From the NCBI GenBank assembly GCA_047967505.1, contig CM106539.1: DNA of 64,000 nucleotides; one strand, 5' to 3'. The stretch's first letter is position 1. Each line of letters starts with the position of its first letter. This stretch comes from Dipteris shenzhenensis. Lineage: Eukaryota; Polypodiophyta; Polypodiopsida; Gleicheniales. This document shows, in pieces, positions 22,630 to 34,500 of this stretch. The translations under genes were made by a program, and so were the position numbers. The notes under the pieces are model-generated. The model saw only the letters and a program-made list of their open reading frames with translations. It was not told the origin of the DNA and did not search any database.

Positions 22630-25600
22630 CTCGTGGAAGAAGAAATCATCGAGGTCGACATTCTAGTCACATTCATTATGCAAATGAACATGGGAATATG
22701 TTCATTGCAAATAAGGAAATGCAAAAGATTGATACAGTGTATCTAGACACTGATTGTTGCAACTCAAAAGAGTATTTCAGCTATCAAGTCGACCAAGCAG
22801 ATCAAGATCCTTAGTACATCGACAACGGTGCATCATCTCATATGACAAAGCATCAAGAATGGTTCACAGAGATGAAACCATTAGAAGGTCAGAAGAATGT
22901 CATCTACATGGTAGATAATACATCGAATTTAGTTCAAGGGACATGCATTATCCCTATGAACTATCTCACTTGTACAAAAGGATTAGTGAAAGATGTACTG
23001 TACCCAAAGCTCAGCAAGAACCTCTTGTCAGTAGGTTAAATGACGGAACACAACTATCAAGTCATTTTTGACAGAGATGAATGCACTATCAGAGACAAAT
23101 CCAGAGGACTTTAGCTAGTAGGAAAAGCAGTCAAGGAAGGATGCTTGTTAAGAATGTTAGCTACAGTACCAGATGTGCATGCCATGTCAGCACAATTGCA
23201 ATAGATGCCACTATCCACAAAATGGCACAATAGATGAAACCGAGCTAAAGGGCAATAATCCATAACTAATATACCTAGATGAATCCAGGAACACATGTCA
23301 ATTTCAAGAACTTGATAGATCTAAGGAATAAGAATATGGCAATTGGGATTCCTAAGCTATAGTTTCTTGGAAAAGTTTGTGAAGCATGCTGCTTCAGCAA
23401 ACAAAAGTGAACCAACTTTGGCAGAAGCTCCTCTCGAGCATGAGGTATTCTTGATTTGATTCACACAGATGTATGGGGTTATGCCTAGACCCACAGCATC
23501 AATGGTTCACTTTACTACTCGACTTTCATCGATGACTATAGCAGATATTGTTGGGTCTACTTTCTGAAAGAGAAATTTGAAGTGTTTTCAAGATTTCAAA
23601 AATTCAAAGCCATGGTAGAAGACCAGACAGGCAGAAAGATCAAATTCATGAGATCAGATAGAGGAGGTGAATACATGTCTTCAGCATTCATGAACTTTTG
23701 CAGGCATCATGGCATTCGAAGGCAATTCACTTATGTAGATACTCCTCAGCAAAATGCTTTTGAAAGGAAAAATGGTACTTTAGTAGACACTACTAGAGAA
23801 ATGCTTAGAAGTAATAGCCCTTGCAAACTACTTACTTAATCGGCTTCCGACCAAACCGATTCAAGGTATGACACCTTATGAAGCATTCACTAGACACAAA
23901 CCATGCATTGGGCATCTGCGCATATTTGGTTGCATAGCATATGCCCACATACATCACGAGACCATCGCAGAAAATTGGATGCTAAGTCATGCAAATGCAT
24001 CATGGTTGGCTACAGTGAAGACAACAAAGCATACAAGTTGTATGATCCCATCAACCGCAAGGTCATTATCTCCACAGACATAATCTTTGATGAGGAATCA
24101 GAATGGAAAACCTCAAATACATAGGAGATAGACACATCGATTAGTTAGTCATCTATTGAAAAGGTTGATGAAGAATAGCAAGAATTGCTAGAAGCACCCC
24201 AATCAGAGTCACAACAACTCATATGATCTACTAGGAAAAGCAGACCTCTAGATAGATTGACATATGTTTAGAAAGGCAAAGAAATTTTGGTTGAAACCTC
24301 CAACTTGTTCTTATGACTACCATCATGGCTAAGGAAGAGCCAGTGTACTTTAAAGATGCAGTTGACAAGCATGAATGGAAAACTGCTATGAATGAAGAAA
24401 TGGATGCTTTGTACAAGAATAATACTTTGGAATTATGTGACCTTCCATTAGGAAAGAAGGCCATAGCAAACAAATGGGTATACAAAGTGAAGTACAATCT
24501 AGATGGAAGCATTCAAAGATACAAAGCCAAACTAGTTGCAAAAGCATTTGCACAACAATATGGTAGGATTATGATGAGACTTATGCTCCAGTAGCAAAGA
24601 TAAATTCCATACAGTTCTTGATATCACTAGCGATACTCAACAGATGGAATGTGTACCAGCTCAATGTCAAGAATGCATCAATGGTTACCTAGACGAGGAA
24701 GCCTACATGCAACAACCAATAGGTTATGTTGAACCAAGAAATGAGAATCAGGTTTGTCATCTCAAGAAAAGCCTCTACGGCTTAAAGCAAGCACCCAAAA
24801 GTTGGTACAGCAGAATCGACAAGTATTTTACTGATTTGGGATACTTGAAGTCCAATGAAGATCATAATCTCTACTACAAAGTTCAAGGGGAAGACATTAC
24901 TATTGCACTTTTGTACGTAGATGATCTGATTGTGACCAAAAGCAAGGATAGCTTTATCAAAAAGCTAAAACAAGACTTATCTACTACTACTGTAGATTTC
25001 AACATAGATTTCAACATGAAAGATCTTGGACTTATGCACTATTGCCTTGGTATTGAGTTCTGGAGAGATTTAGATAGCACCTTCATGAGTCAGCTAAAGT
25101 ATGTTGACAGTCTCCTCAAGAAGTTTCATATGGCAAATTGCAAGATTGCAGCCACTCCCATGGAAAAAAGTTTGAAATTTACTAAAGATTTAGAAAAGCC
25201 TACAATCAATGACACGTACTACAGGCAGCTCATCGGATCTCTTATATATCTGACTATCACACGGCCAAATATCTGTTATGCAATAAGCTCACTAGCATAA
25301 TTTATGGCAAATCCAAAACAATCTCATTGGAATGTAGCCAAAAGAATCTTGAGATACATCAGAGAGGTACAAGAGAGTTTGGGATAAAATAGAGAGGAAG
25401 TCATCCAAGGTTTCATGGATACTATGACAGTGACTATGGTAGAGATCATGAAACCAGGAGATCAACATAGGGATATGCATTTTTCCGTGGTCAAGGTGCT
25501 ATATCATGGTTTTCAAACAAACAACCAACTATTTCTTTGTCTTCGAATAAAGAAAAATATAGAGCACTCACTAAGGTGCATGTGAGGCTATATGGCTTAG

Positions 25601-25856
25601 AAGGCTATTGTCAGAAAAAGATTACTTTGATGAATCAAAGCCAACAACAATATATTGTAATAATCAATCGGCTCAAGAATTGGCCAAGAATCCAGTATAT
25701 CACTTTAGGACAAAGTACATTGATGTTAGAGAGCACTTCATTAGAGAAAGAGTGTTACTTGGTGACATCACACTACAGTATTGTGATAGCAAAAAGAATG
25801 TTGCAGACATCTTTACCAAACCACTCGATAAAGAGCTTTTTGAGAAACACTGACAA
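22630..25856 (+). pseudogene. Ty1/copia gag-pol, 5'-truncated and broken
   Basis: Plus-strand copia domains appear in order. A protease site reads D-N-G-A-S-S-H at about 22814-22846, where D-S-G is usual. It is followed by degraded pre-integrase sequence, an integrase core with SDRGGEY (about 23660), QNAFERKN and the integrase tail (VGYSEDNKAYKLYDP, about 24002). Reverse transcriptase starts near 24313 and runs on in 24644-25300 with YVDD at 24914-24925. RNase H ends at 25853 with ADIFTKPL. Frame breaks lie near 22815, 23037, 23110-23580, 23840, 24120, 24585 and 25300. Gag and the 5' LTR are not in the window's adjoining sequence. All copia diagnostic motifs are seen, but no full protein can be made. 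Confidence 0.93.
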
Positions 25857-25992
25857 GCTCTTAGTTTGACACAGAGGAAGGACATTTCCATTAAAGGAGT
25901 GTGATGGAATGTAATGTTCAGTCCTTCTTCGATTCCCCAAAATCATCATCGTGAGGGAAGGCCTACTTCATGATGTTTCTCTTAAGGGAGGA

Positions 25993-26195
25993 TGTTGAGA
26001 GACCATGCTCAACATCATTTGATTACATGTGCATAGCACTAACACATATAGAGTGCTATAAAGGAAAGGGTTAGATTCTCTAACCATAACCCTAAATGGG
26101 TTTGTATATACTCTAGCTATGCCCTCTCTCCTCATCTCTAATCTTCTCCTCTCCCCTCGTCATATTTTGTCAGTTCCCAAAAGAACTTTGCAACA
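25993..26195 (+). repeat. Probable 3' LTR of the plus-strand copia
   Basis: A purine stretch TTAAGGGAGGA is followed by TGTTGAGAGACC and the block ends near TTTGCAACA. It has a TATA-like CTATAAAGG at about 26057 and CCTAA blocks. The partner LTR was not found, so the right edge is provisional. Confidence 0.65.
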
Positions 26196-27313
26196 ATTCT
26201 CGAAGAATGTGTGATTTTAGTTCATAATAAGGCAGCTACAAAAAAAGCTTTGCATGATACTTCACATAGATTTACCTTCTTGATGTAACCTAGGTTCGTT
26301 GAGATTTGTCTTCTAAATGCATGAACTAGTTCAGCTTCTACCTTAGCTGGAAGTCTAGGGCTTAGAATCAAATCATCAAGGATTGACAATGTATCTCTCC
26401 TCTTCTTCCACACATCTGTGTTGTGTGTGACATAAGTAGTTGAGACCTTCTCTTGGAATTTGTTCATAATTCAATAATATTTACATTGCTCAGGTACAAA
26501 TGAGAGCTATAGCACAAAAAAGGAAGCAAGGAGTGAAAGGAAAGAAAGAAATGAAGTACTTTAATCTAAAGAAAGAGCAAAGGTAGTTACAGATGCCCTA
26601 TTAGTACATAGAGACCCATCTACAATTGTTAGTTGCTTGAGTAGCACCCTAGTTGCCTTGGAGCAGTGTCAATGTTGACAATCGCAAACTTATTCATTGC
26701 AAGCTCGATTGAAGGGTTAGCTGTGGTCTTGTTGTGGTGGTGCTAGGGAAGTTTCTAGTAGAAGCTAATTGACACTTTTCTCAGGGAAGAAATATATATT
26801 TCATGCAAAGGGTTGACATTTGATTATCGTAGTCATAACATCAATGTGGAAAGCAAAGTCATAGGTCTTTGTCTTGAAAACATGCCACTTACCCATATGC
26901 AAGAATTAGCTTCCACAACATCTAAAAATCCTACTATTCGTGGATGTTTTTATCAAAGCTATACTTTTATATTAATATAAAATCTTGGCAAAAGATTTTC
27001 AAGGTAATTTTTTTAGTTTCAAGATATTAGACAAAATATAGTATGACTTTATATATTTCCTTTTGAATTTCTAAGTAAAATATGTAAATCCTAGCGAAAC
27101 TTTTAACAATTTTGCATAAAAAAATCAAAATCTTGGCGAATGTTTCAAATTTTTATTTTTACTAGGGAACATAAACTTTCGATGGCATATAAAAGTTCCA
27201 CGTCTGGTCTACCAAGTCCATGATGGTTTATTGGGGCTTTGTCGCATCCATTTGGAATCACTGAAGAATATCTATCATATATATTTCTTTTTAAGTAGTG
27301 TGATGGAAGTCGT
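26196..27313. other. Intergenic DNA, no supported gene
   Basis: A minus-strand open frame at 26467-26222 (81 codons, AFRRQISTNLGYIKKVNLCE) has fairly protein-like composition and could be an orphan exon. I do not recognise it and nothing beside it supports it. The remainder is AT-rich. Confidence 0.4.
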
Positions 27314-27564
27314 AGCATGATTGGGTGGGTGGGTGCATGTTAAGTTGGACCACTTTTGTCACTATAGTACTATAGTAGCTCTTAAGAGATTACAAGTATT
27401 ATTGACCTTGAATTGTCAATTGGGTATGATATTCCTAAAAGTCACAATCATTTATGTCAACTTATGTTGTAGCCACCCTAAAGCTCTAGTAGTAGTTACT
27501 AATAGTGCTCTATCCAAGACACCAACATTTGGACCACCTAATCATGCACCCACCTGATCATGCT
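27314..27564. mobile_element. MITE-like foldback element
   Basis: The ends are imperfect inverted repeats of about 36 bp: AGCATGATTGGGTGGGTGGG at the left, and at the right the reverse complement begins AGCATGATCAGGTGGGTGCA. The similarity continues inward through GGACCAC and CACTATAGTA-like blocks, so the whole 251 bp can fold on itself. No transposase is encoded. A clear target duplication was not seen, so the superfamily is open. Confidence 0.7.
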
Positions 27565-27589
27565 TGATTTGAATTCATGACTCCACAAT

Positions 27590-27890
27590 GGTGGCGTACC
27601 ACACGGTACTTCAATCTATCCCATGATGTCATATATACCACACGGTGTGTCTATTTACCACACGATGAATAGGGATTTTACATCGCATGGTATTTAGCAC
27701 CGTGCAATGTTTATTGCTCATATAAACTGACCGCCACATTCGTACTATTCACATTATCAAGATTCTCTATGGAGTCTCAAGGAAAACAAGAGGCATAAAA
27801 AAACAAGGATAGACAAAGCTACAAAATAAATTTGTAAGCCTTGTTGATCCTTCTAAAAAGTATTTGGTACCGGTGGTGGGCTCGCACTTG
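27590..27890 (+). repeat. Dispersed repeat with CCACACGGT subrepeats, copy 2
   Basis: Inverted relative of 11320-11640. It carries TACCACACGG at several spacings (about 27599, 27640, 27657), then GGAGTCTCAAGGAAAACAAG and GGTGGGCTCGCACTTGCTAG. It starts 25 bp after the MITE-like element. Confidence 0.65.
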
Positions 27891-27959
27891 CTAGCTGGAA
27901 TTCACTTGCACTTAGATACTAATTGGATAGTTACACTTGGATACTAATAGGAAAATGAT

Positions 27960-28147
27960 TTTGTTAGTTGCATGAAACCTTTTAGGTTTCTTTGGAAAGA
28001 CTTAGCATTTTAATTTTAGTTGCATGAAATGTTTTAGGTGTATTTGGAAAGACTTAGGATTTTAATTCATTTGGAAAGACTTAAGATTCTAATTATAGTT
28101 GCATGAAATATTTTAGGTGCATTTTGGAAAGACTTAGGTGTGTTTTG
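27960..28147. repeat. Minisatellite with TTTGGAAAGACTTAG units
   Basis: Four to five imperfect copies of TAGTTGCATGAAATNTTTTAGG plus TATTTGGAAAGACTTAGGAT occur, period about 55-60 bp with partial units. It abuts the 3' end of the minus-strand LINE. Confidence 0.85.
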
Positions 28148-30560
28148 GAAAGATTTTTTTTTTAGGCAGAAAAGTTTGTGGTATATTGGAATATCATCAT
28201 CATCAGCATAAATATTTACATGTTCTTTGGTAAAGAACAACCAGCCCCCAAGGGGAGAGTTTCATCATCAAAACATTTCTGAGAAATATTGTTGGAGTAA
28301 AAAACAGTAGTAGTAGAGTCAAAAGAGAGGGACATAGGAGTCATTAGTGTCATCTGTATTGTCATTATTGAAGTAATTAGAGTAATTGAAACTCTTTGAG
28401 TCCCCATAGCTATCAGTGTCATCTGCCTGGGTCTCACAAGGTGAGTCTGGTTCCTTTTTGACTGTTGTGGAGGGTACCTGTTTAAGAAACTAACTGATCT
28501 CATCAGGGACTTCAAAGGGTGTGGAATTATCAATCCCAAAGCAGCTTTAAGTATGTTCTTATAGGTCAGCATTGAAGAGGGCAACCTCTGCTTTGAAACT
28601 GTGTATCATTTCTATGATTTTCTTCTGGTCCTATTCAGCCAATTAACAAACAGTAAGTCAGCTTGCAATATAACTTGATTAAATTGAAGATTATTCTTGG
28701 TTACCCATATGAACCAAAGTGCATGTGCTCTCAGGGGTGACCAAGTGTCCTGCTTTGTCCTTGCTAAGTCTCCAAGTAAAATGGCCTTCCAATTCATTGG
28801 CTACCCTATCTCCAATTGGACTATTTTCCAAACCTTTATGGCCACAGGAAAAGCCACAAAGAGATGGAAAATATCTTCATTGGTAGAGGGGCAGTTCATA
28901 CATTTGCCATTACCCTTTCCAATCCTGAATCCTCTGACATTGGTCCACATAGCTTAATGCAGTATGAGCCACATCAGGGCAAAAATTTTGTCTAGAATTG
29001 AAGGAGACTAAATGGCACAGAACCTGAATTTCCATTTCTCTTTGGAGTCATGAAGTTTCCACCTGTCATTAAGAACCCTACAGAGATCTCCCATGTCCTT
29101 GCTTGGTGTGGGTATAGGGAAGAAAGAGGTACTCTCCACCCAGCTAAACTCTCTGGTATAAACTAGGAAAGATCCACCCTTCCACTGTTGGTTGCCACTC
29201 CAAAGCTGTAGTCTATCCGGAACAAGTGTTTGGCTTTGATTATTTAGGTTGAACTCTCTCCTAATCTCTACCCATGTTTTCCACCTTATTTCAGCCCTAT
29301 TCCACAGTTGCCCCCAGCTTTGCAAACCCTTTTTAAAGAGAAGATCTACCTTAGCTATTTCTTCATCAAAAAGCACATATTCTTTGAAAATAATAGAAAT
29401 CCAAATTGAGTCCAAGGTCATAAAAGCTCCGTTACCTGAAAAGACAATTTGGCTTTTGATTCCTTCAAAAGCTATCCAAAGAGAGACCCAAAGCTAGATG
29501 CCTTTAGCTTTGCAGGGCTCTGGATTACAAATAGCTAATAGCATGGGGTAGTTCTTCCACTTGAGGGCTTTGAAGGGTCTTAGGGAGCTAACATTCCTAA
29601 GGAGAAGTTCAGCCCAATCTTCAAGAGGGTATAGGATTGCCTTTAATATCCAAGTTAAGGAGAGTTTCAGAGTAGCCTATTCTATATCAAAAACCCCTAA
29701 ACCCCCCTTCTGCTTGGGTTTGATATAGAAGTCCCATCTGACTGTGGGTATCTTACCTCCCCACAGAAAAGATTTGCAAATTTTTATGAATTTGTTAATT
29801 CTAGCTTTGGAGGGGGACCATGCTGTGAGGTAGAAGATAACAATAGGGTATATGCAATGATTAAGAACAGTTCTTCTTCTTGCCAGACTAGCGTGAAATC
29901 CTCTCCATTTCTCCATCTTGTTTTGGAATCTACTCAGGAAACAATCCCACCTCTTGCACCCCATCTCTTGCAAAACTTGTTGTTTATCCCCTTTGAGGGT
30001 TGCATATCCAGTTTTAGAGTGGTTGATTTTGGATGCAGAGGCTTTGCAAAAAATCTCTAAAGACTCCATGGCCACCTGATATATTGTGACTCATTCCTAA
30101 GGGTTAAGTTTGTATCATCATCAAACTGCTGACAAATAAGGTGCTTGCCTGAGGATAACTCAATACCTTTCAACTTGCCTTCTTGGCTTTGTTGATGAAG
30201 AAGCCACCCCAAGGAGTCTATAGCAATTGCAAAGAGTAGAGGGGCAATAGGGGACCCCTGTCTTATAGATCTTTTAAGCTCAAAGGGTTGGTTCATGATC
30301 CCATTAACACATATCTTTGCTATAGCATTGATGAGGAGGAGTTTGATAAAAGAGATGAAAAGGGTGCCAAGACCCATATCAGCTAGAGCTTGGATGATGA
30401 AATCCCATTCAAGTCTATCATATGCCTTGTCAAAGTCAACCTTCAAGAAGTATATGTCCTATTTTATTTCTCTGGCATACTCACAACCCTCCCAAATGTT
30501 GATGATATTGGAATGGAACATTGTAGGGAAATTCTCCGAGAGCTGAGAGCATACATTGGT
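28148..30560 (-). pseudogene. 5'-truncated LINE (non-LTR retrotransposon), minus strand
   Basis: The reverse transcriptase core lies at 30446-30057: KVDFDKAYDRLEWDF, then a RQGSPIAPLLF box and a catalytic box reading F-D-D-D where Y/F-A-D-D is usual. A frame at 30075-29677 follows with the HSKTGY and FLWGG-like LINE blocks, then the C-terminal zf-RVT region in 29421-29008 and 28797-28612. A T-run at about 28151-28160 on the plus strand would be the poly(A) tail on the minus strand. Stops and frameshifts separate the pieces. There is no endonuclease domain, so it is 5'-truncated, as LINE copies often are. The changed catalytic box suggests loss of activity. Confidence 0.88.
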
Positions 30561-31105
30561 CAAGGGCTTCCCCCCCTCTACTGGCTATCTAGGAGCCTAG
30601 ACATTCGTATTCCCTAACTTTTAAAGGGATCCACTCGGTCATAGATGTCATTCATGATGATGAGACCCTCCTTTCTTTTCCTTTCACTACTACAAAATAT
30701 GATCTTGGCATGCATTAGTGTTCTATATGGCACACTTTTACTCATCTGCTTTAGAACTTCTAGGTAAAACCGTTACTAGAACTTGAAGATCAGCTTCAAA
30801 ATTGGACTCTTCATTCGCTAGGGTCATCATACCATCCTCTAAGGCTATCCCACATTACTATATCTTCTTTATATAAAGTTATTTTGACCCCACCCTGGGT
30901 TTCACATAGGGCAAATCAGCTTTGGAAAATGAATCATCTTACCGCCTCTTGCGAAATGGTGTAAAAAGAGATTGCGGCAGATTTGGAATTCTAAAATTTA
31001 TCTTCGACCAACAGGTTTTTTAATGGAGAGTATTATTGGGGGTTCTTCCATCTCGAAAAATTTTAGCATGCATACATTTTGCTCCAGCTATTTGTACAGA
31101 TGTTT

Positions 31106-31429
31106 TGACAAAACATGTGTACCTCAGGATCTATGGAGCACTCTAAGGTGGATGGAACCTATGTGAAAACATGATGAAGAGAGTGCTCATGACATGTACC
31201 TCAAGTCAATTAGGTTCCAAGATAGATTAGCTTGGACTCATAAAGAGAATCTTGAGATAGTGCAAAGTGCTTGATTGATATTACTTCAAATGAACCTCCC
31301 TTTTATAGGTGAGGGTACTTACATCCATATGCTTGCTCACATGTGGGATATCTCCTCCATGCCATGTGGCAGCTTGCCCTTTACTCATACCTTTGCTCTA
31401 CATGTGCTCATGGCACCACAACTCTCAAA
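31106..31429 (-). repeat. 3' LTR of the gag-only element
   Basis: Starts TGACAAAACATG and ends at CAACTCTCAAA; the final CA of the partner copy is altered. The minus-strand polypurine tract CCAAGGGGAGAG follows at 31430-31441. Confidence 0.9.
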
Positions 31430-31581
31430 CTCTCCCCTTGGTGCCATGATCCTTTGGCTATTACAAGGTGGTCAGATGTGAGTTACAAGAACAAATCCTC
31501 CCCTGGGTGCCTATATGGCTACTCTCAGGTGGTCAAGTTTGATTTACAAAATATAGGCAAGGTTGGCAAGGTATTTGTTTC

Positions 31582-32391
31582 TCAATACATTCCATTGATG
31601 TCACCTTTTGGCTCATGGCTTAATGACGATGCTGTGTAGTTGACTTGCTGGTTCTTCAATCTACAATCTTCTTCCTTGTGTCCCAGCTTCTTGCAATGGT
31701 GACACTTTGGTTTGTTCTTCAATCTGTAGTCACTTTGATAGTGACCCATCCTTCCGCAATGGTAGCACTTTGTTGATGTTTTATTGAATAGTGCTTGTTC
31801 TTCATTATAGCTGTTGCGTGTTGATGTCGATGTCAATGTCGATGCCTTCAACTCTCTTTCTTTTTCGAGAAGAGAGGATACACATTCTTCAAACTTTGGA
31901 TCTGGTAAATTCTTCAAAGTGGTTGTCAATGCACTATACTCTGTAGGCATGCTTTTAAGGAGAATTGCAAGTGCATCTTTCTCTCCTACTTTTGCATTTA
32001 TGCCCTCTAGTTGAGTCATAATGCTTTTGATTTTGTTGACAAATTGTGCCATGGATTCATTGAAGCCCATGTGCATACCATAGAATTCAATCTTAAGATG
32101 GATTTCTTGGTTTTTGGCTTTTGCACCAAACACTATGTTCAACTCATCCCATGCATCCTTGGCATGATCCTTAGAGTCTATATGATGAATTATGTTTGGA
32201 CCCAAGTGCAATCCAATGAGTGATAGTGCTGCTTCATCTTTTTCCTTCCAAGCATCATTTTGTGTAGTGGGTATATCTTCTTTTACAGTCTTCCAAAGCT
32301 TTTGGTGCATCAGGAGATATCTCATTTGTGTAGATCATGTGTGAAATCCATCCTCGGTGAACTTCTCAACAGTTGGGGTGCAGATTGCCAT
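31582..32391 (-). pseudogene. Gag of the TR-GAG element, one internal stop
   Basis: The probable start is the ATG at 32391-32389. An in-frame TGA at 32337-32335 interrupts the frame after about 18 codons, then 247 codons are open to 31582. The protein is a UBN2/copia-type Gag with two zinc knuckles near its end. The first (CYHCGRMGHYQSDY) has Tyr in place of the last Cys; the second (CHHCKKLGHKEEDC) is intact CX2CX4HX4C. No protease motif follows. If translation starts at the ATG at 32325 a shortened Gag could still be made. Gag would form the particle that packages the RNA. Confidence 0.88.
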
Positions 32392-33727
32392 TGCAAAGTT
32401 CTTACCAGTTGATGATACTTTCAAATCTGGCAGTGTCTAATTGCATACAAAAAATCTAAGTTGACAGGCGCGTAGAGCTCAAAAAATTGGTTATTTTTTC
32501 TTTTTGGAGCATGTGCAAATTCTACCTGAATTAGAAGTTACGGCTTGTCAATGATTCTATGAAGAAGAGGGGGTCTTGATGATGTGGCACAGGGATTCAC
32601 ATGCAGAATTCAAACTGTGCTTACAAAGGGATTGTGCTTGGGTGGCACTGTGGTGACCTATTACCCCAGTTTAGTTAACCCATAGTTACTTAAACTGTAC
32701 CAAGGTTCAATTGACCTGAATAGTTAACTTAACCACAGTTAAAATTACCATCTTATCTGCCACATGGAATTTTGTGGTGAGACCTTGGAGAAGGAAAACT
32801 TTGAGGTTGCAGAGGCGTGACGACAACGATGGAGATGCTGTGCGATGACGAAGGAGGATGATGGCATGCGGTCAGCTTTTCTCTATCTGTGGAGCAGCTC
32901 GTTCAAGGCAAGGCTCATCGATTGGAAGCCTGGCTCATCAGTTGCTGATAGTAGATGCGGTGGAGCAACCGGTTACAGAGCCGCGGTAGAGGAGCATTCT
33001 CGTCACTAGCTCTGTCTTCAGGAACTTGTTGGAGGCATAGAACTTTGGAGCTGGCCTATGAGTTTTGTAGCACTATTGTTGGTGGAACAGCAATCGTATG
33101 GAAGCAGCTGTAGGTGTAGAGAGCCGCACAGGCCATTGTGGACATTGTAGATAGGCAGCTGTCTGATAGTGGTAGTAATCTCTGCTGCTCCCCTCAATAG
33201 CAACGGGTTCAGAGTAGCTATGAACAGACTGATAGAGCCGATGCTGATCAGTCTTTGATGCGGAGTCCAGCCAAAGTGCTGTCGTGCGAGGGAGAGGAGT
33301 CTGTCGGCTGTGCGCTTGTGTTAAAGAGTGGACGTTGGAGGTTGGCCGAGAGAAGGCTGGGAGCTACGCCTTTGCTGGAGTAGAGACCATCTATGAAGGC
33401 TGGTGGCTGCACATAGGAGCTTGTAGATAGGCACACTGTGCCTTTGTTCTAGCTTTGGAGTCCCCACCAACTGTGGGGAGCAGCGTGCTCAAGAGAGCCA
33501 CTACGTCTAAGCTCCTAGAGTCTTCAGTAGAAAGAAGCTTGAAGACTGAAGGGAACTTCTCACTCTCTTTTTCTTAATGAAAACACTCATGAACCTTTCA
33601 AGAAATACGAACAGAAATTTTCAACTCTCATGGATGGAATTCTTTCAATCTAAAAACTAAAACTAACCTGGGAGAAAAACATGAGCTCCTAAGACATGCC
33701 TACAACTAATCTAACAGGCTAGACCTA
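32392..33727 (-). other. Long leader of the gag-only element
   Basis: About 1.3 kb between primer site and gag with no recognisable protein on either strand. Around 32780-33480 it is more GC-rich than its surroundings, with GTGGAGCAGCT and TGTAGATAGGCA-like repeats. It may hold packaging signals or captured host DNA. Confidence 0.5.
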
Positions 33728-33740
33728 TGCTCTAATACCA
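33728..33740 (-). other. Primer-binding site of the gag-only element
   Basis: Minus strand reads TGGTATTAGAGCA, a tRNA-iMet-type primer site with one change in the TGGTATCAGAGC core, directly next to the 5' LTR. Confidence 0.85.
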
Positions 33741-34065
33741 TGACAAAACATCTGTGCCTCAGGATCTATGGAGCACTCTAAGGTGGATGGAACCTATGTG
33801 AAAACATGATGAAGAGAGTGCTCATGACATGTACCTCAAGTCAATTAGGTTCCAAGATAGATTAGCTTAGACTCATAAAGAGAATCTTGAGATAGTGCAA
33901 AGTGCTTGATTGATATTACTTCAAATGAACATCCCTTTTATAGGTGAGGGTACTTACATCCATATGCTTGCTCACATGTGGGATATCTCCTCCATGCCAT
34001 GTGGCAGCTTGCCCTTTACTCATACCTTTGCTCTACATGTGCTCATGGCACCACAACTCTCAACA
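33741..34065 (-). repeat. 5' LTR of the gag-only element
   Basis: A 325-bp LTR from TGACAAAACATC to CTCTCAACA, nearly identical to 31106-31429. The CCCTTTTATAGG stretch at about 33932-33943 is TATA-like on either strand. Confidence 0.92.
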
Positions 34066-34500
34066 TGTTTGGCTCTGCTTAAGTCTGTGCCTCATCCTTT
34101 TTGGCATGCTCCCACACCCATGATTTCTTGGGTCTCCTTAGGCAACGTTTGAAACTAGATTTCCTAATGCTACCTTTGGAAAAAAATTTTGGCTTTTTGA
34201 TATTCACCCACCTAGACAAGAGTTTGACCTATTTTTCACTTGGGTTTGATACTAGGCACTCTGGACTCTATGGAAGAATAGAAATCATAGAGTCTTTTGT
34301 GATCCTACTTTCTCTATTTTCTCCTTTTTCAGGCACTCCTTGCAGCCTTCTCTCTTTGATTGTCTACAAATTCATTACATAGACTCTGATGTATACTTGC
34401 CATATAGTGAGATCTTCTGCTAATGTACTTTTTGGCACATCCCATTTTGGGATAGCTACTCTGTAATATAAAGTCTGAAAAAATTTCACAAAAAGAAGAA

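Larger units (their letters stand above)
31106..34065 (-). mobile_element. Non-autonomous gag-only LTR retrotransposon (TR-GAG type)
   Basis: A 2.96 kb element with two LTRs, a primer site, a polypurine tract and a single coding region for Gag, but no protease, integrase or reverse transcriptase. The 5-bp target duplication TGTTT at 31101-31105 and 34066-34070 fixes its ends. The LTRs differ at only about five positions in roughly 324 by eye, so it is much younger than its neighbours. It must have moved with enzymes supplied by another copia element. About 1.3 kb of leader separates the primer site from gag. Confidence 0.9.
30600..34497 (+). pseudogene. 3' part of a second LINE, plus strand, split by an LTR element
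   Basis: Bases about 30600-31105 and 34071-34497 read together as the C-terminal half of a LINE protein. The left part has blocks such as GIHSVIDVIHDD, a region around 30880-30960 (TPPWVSHRANQLWKMNHL) and a GVLPSRK zinc-region lead-in near 31033. The right part has ALWTLWKNRNHRVF-like sequence near 34255 and ends in an A-rich tail near 34490. The frame is broken by several stops and shifts. The gag-only element at 31106-34065 interrupts it between the two parts. It meets the minus-strand LINE head to head near 30560-30600. Confidence 0.7.
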
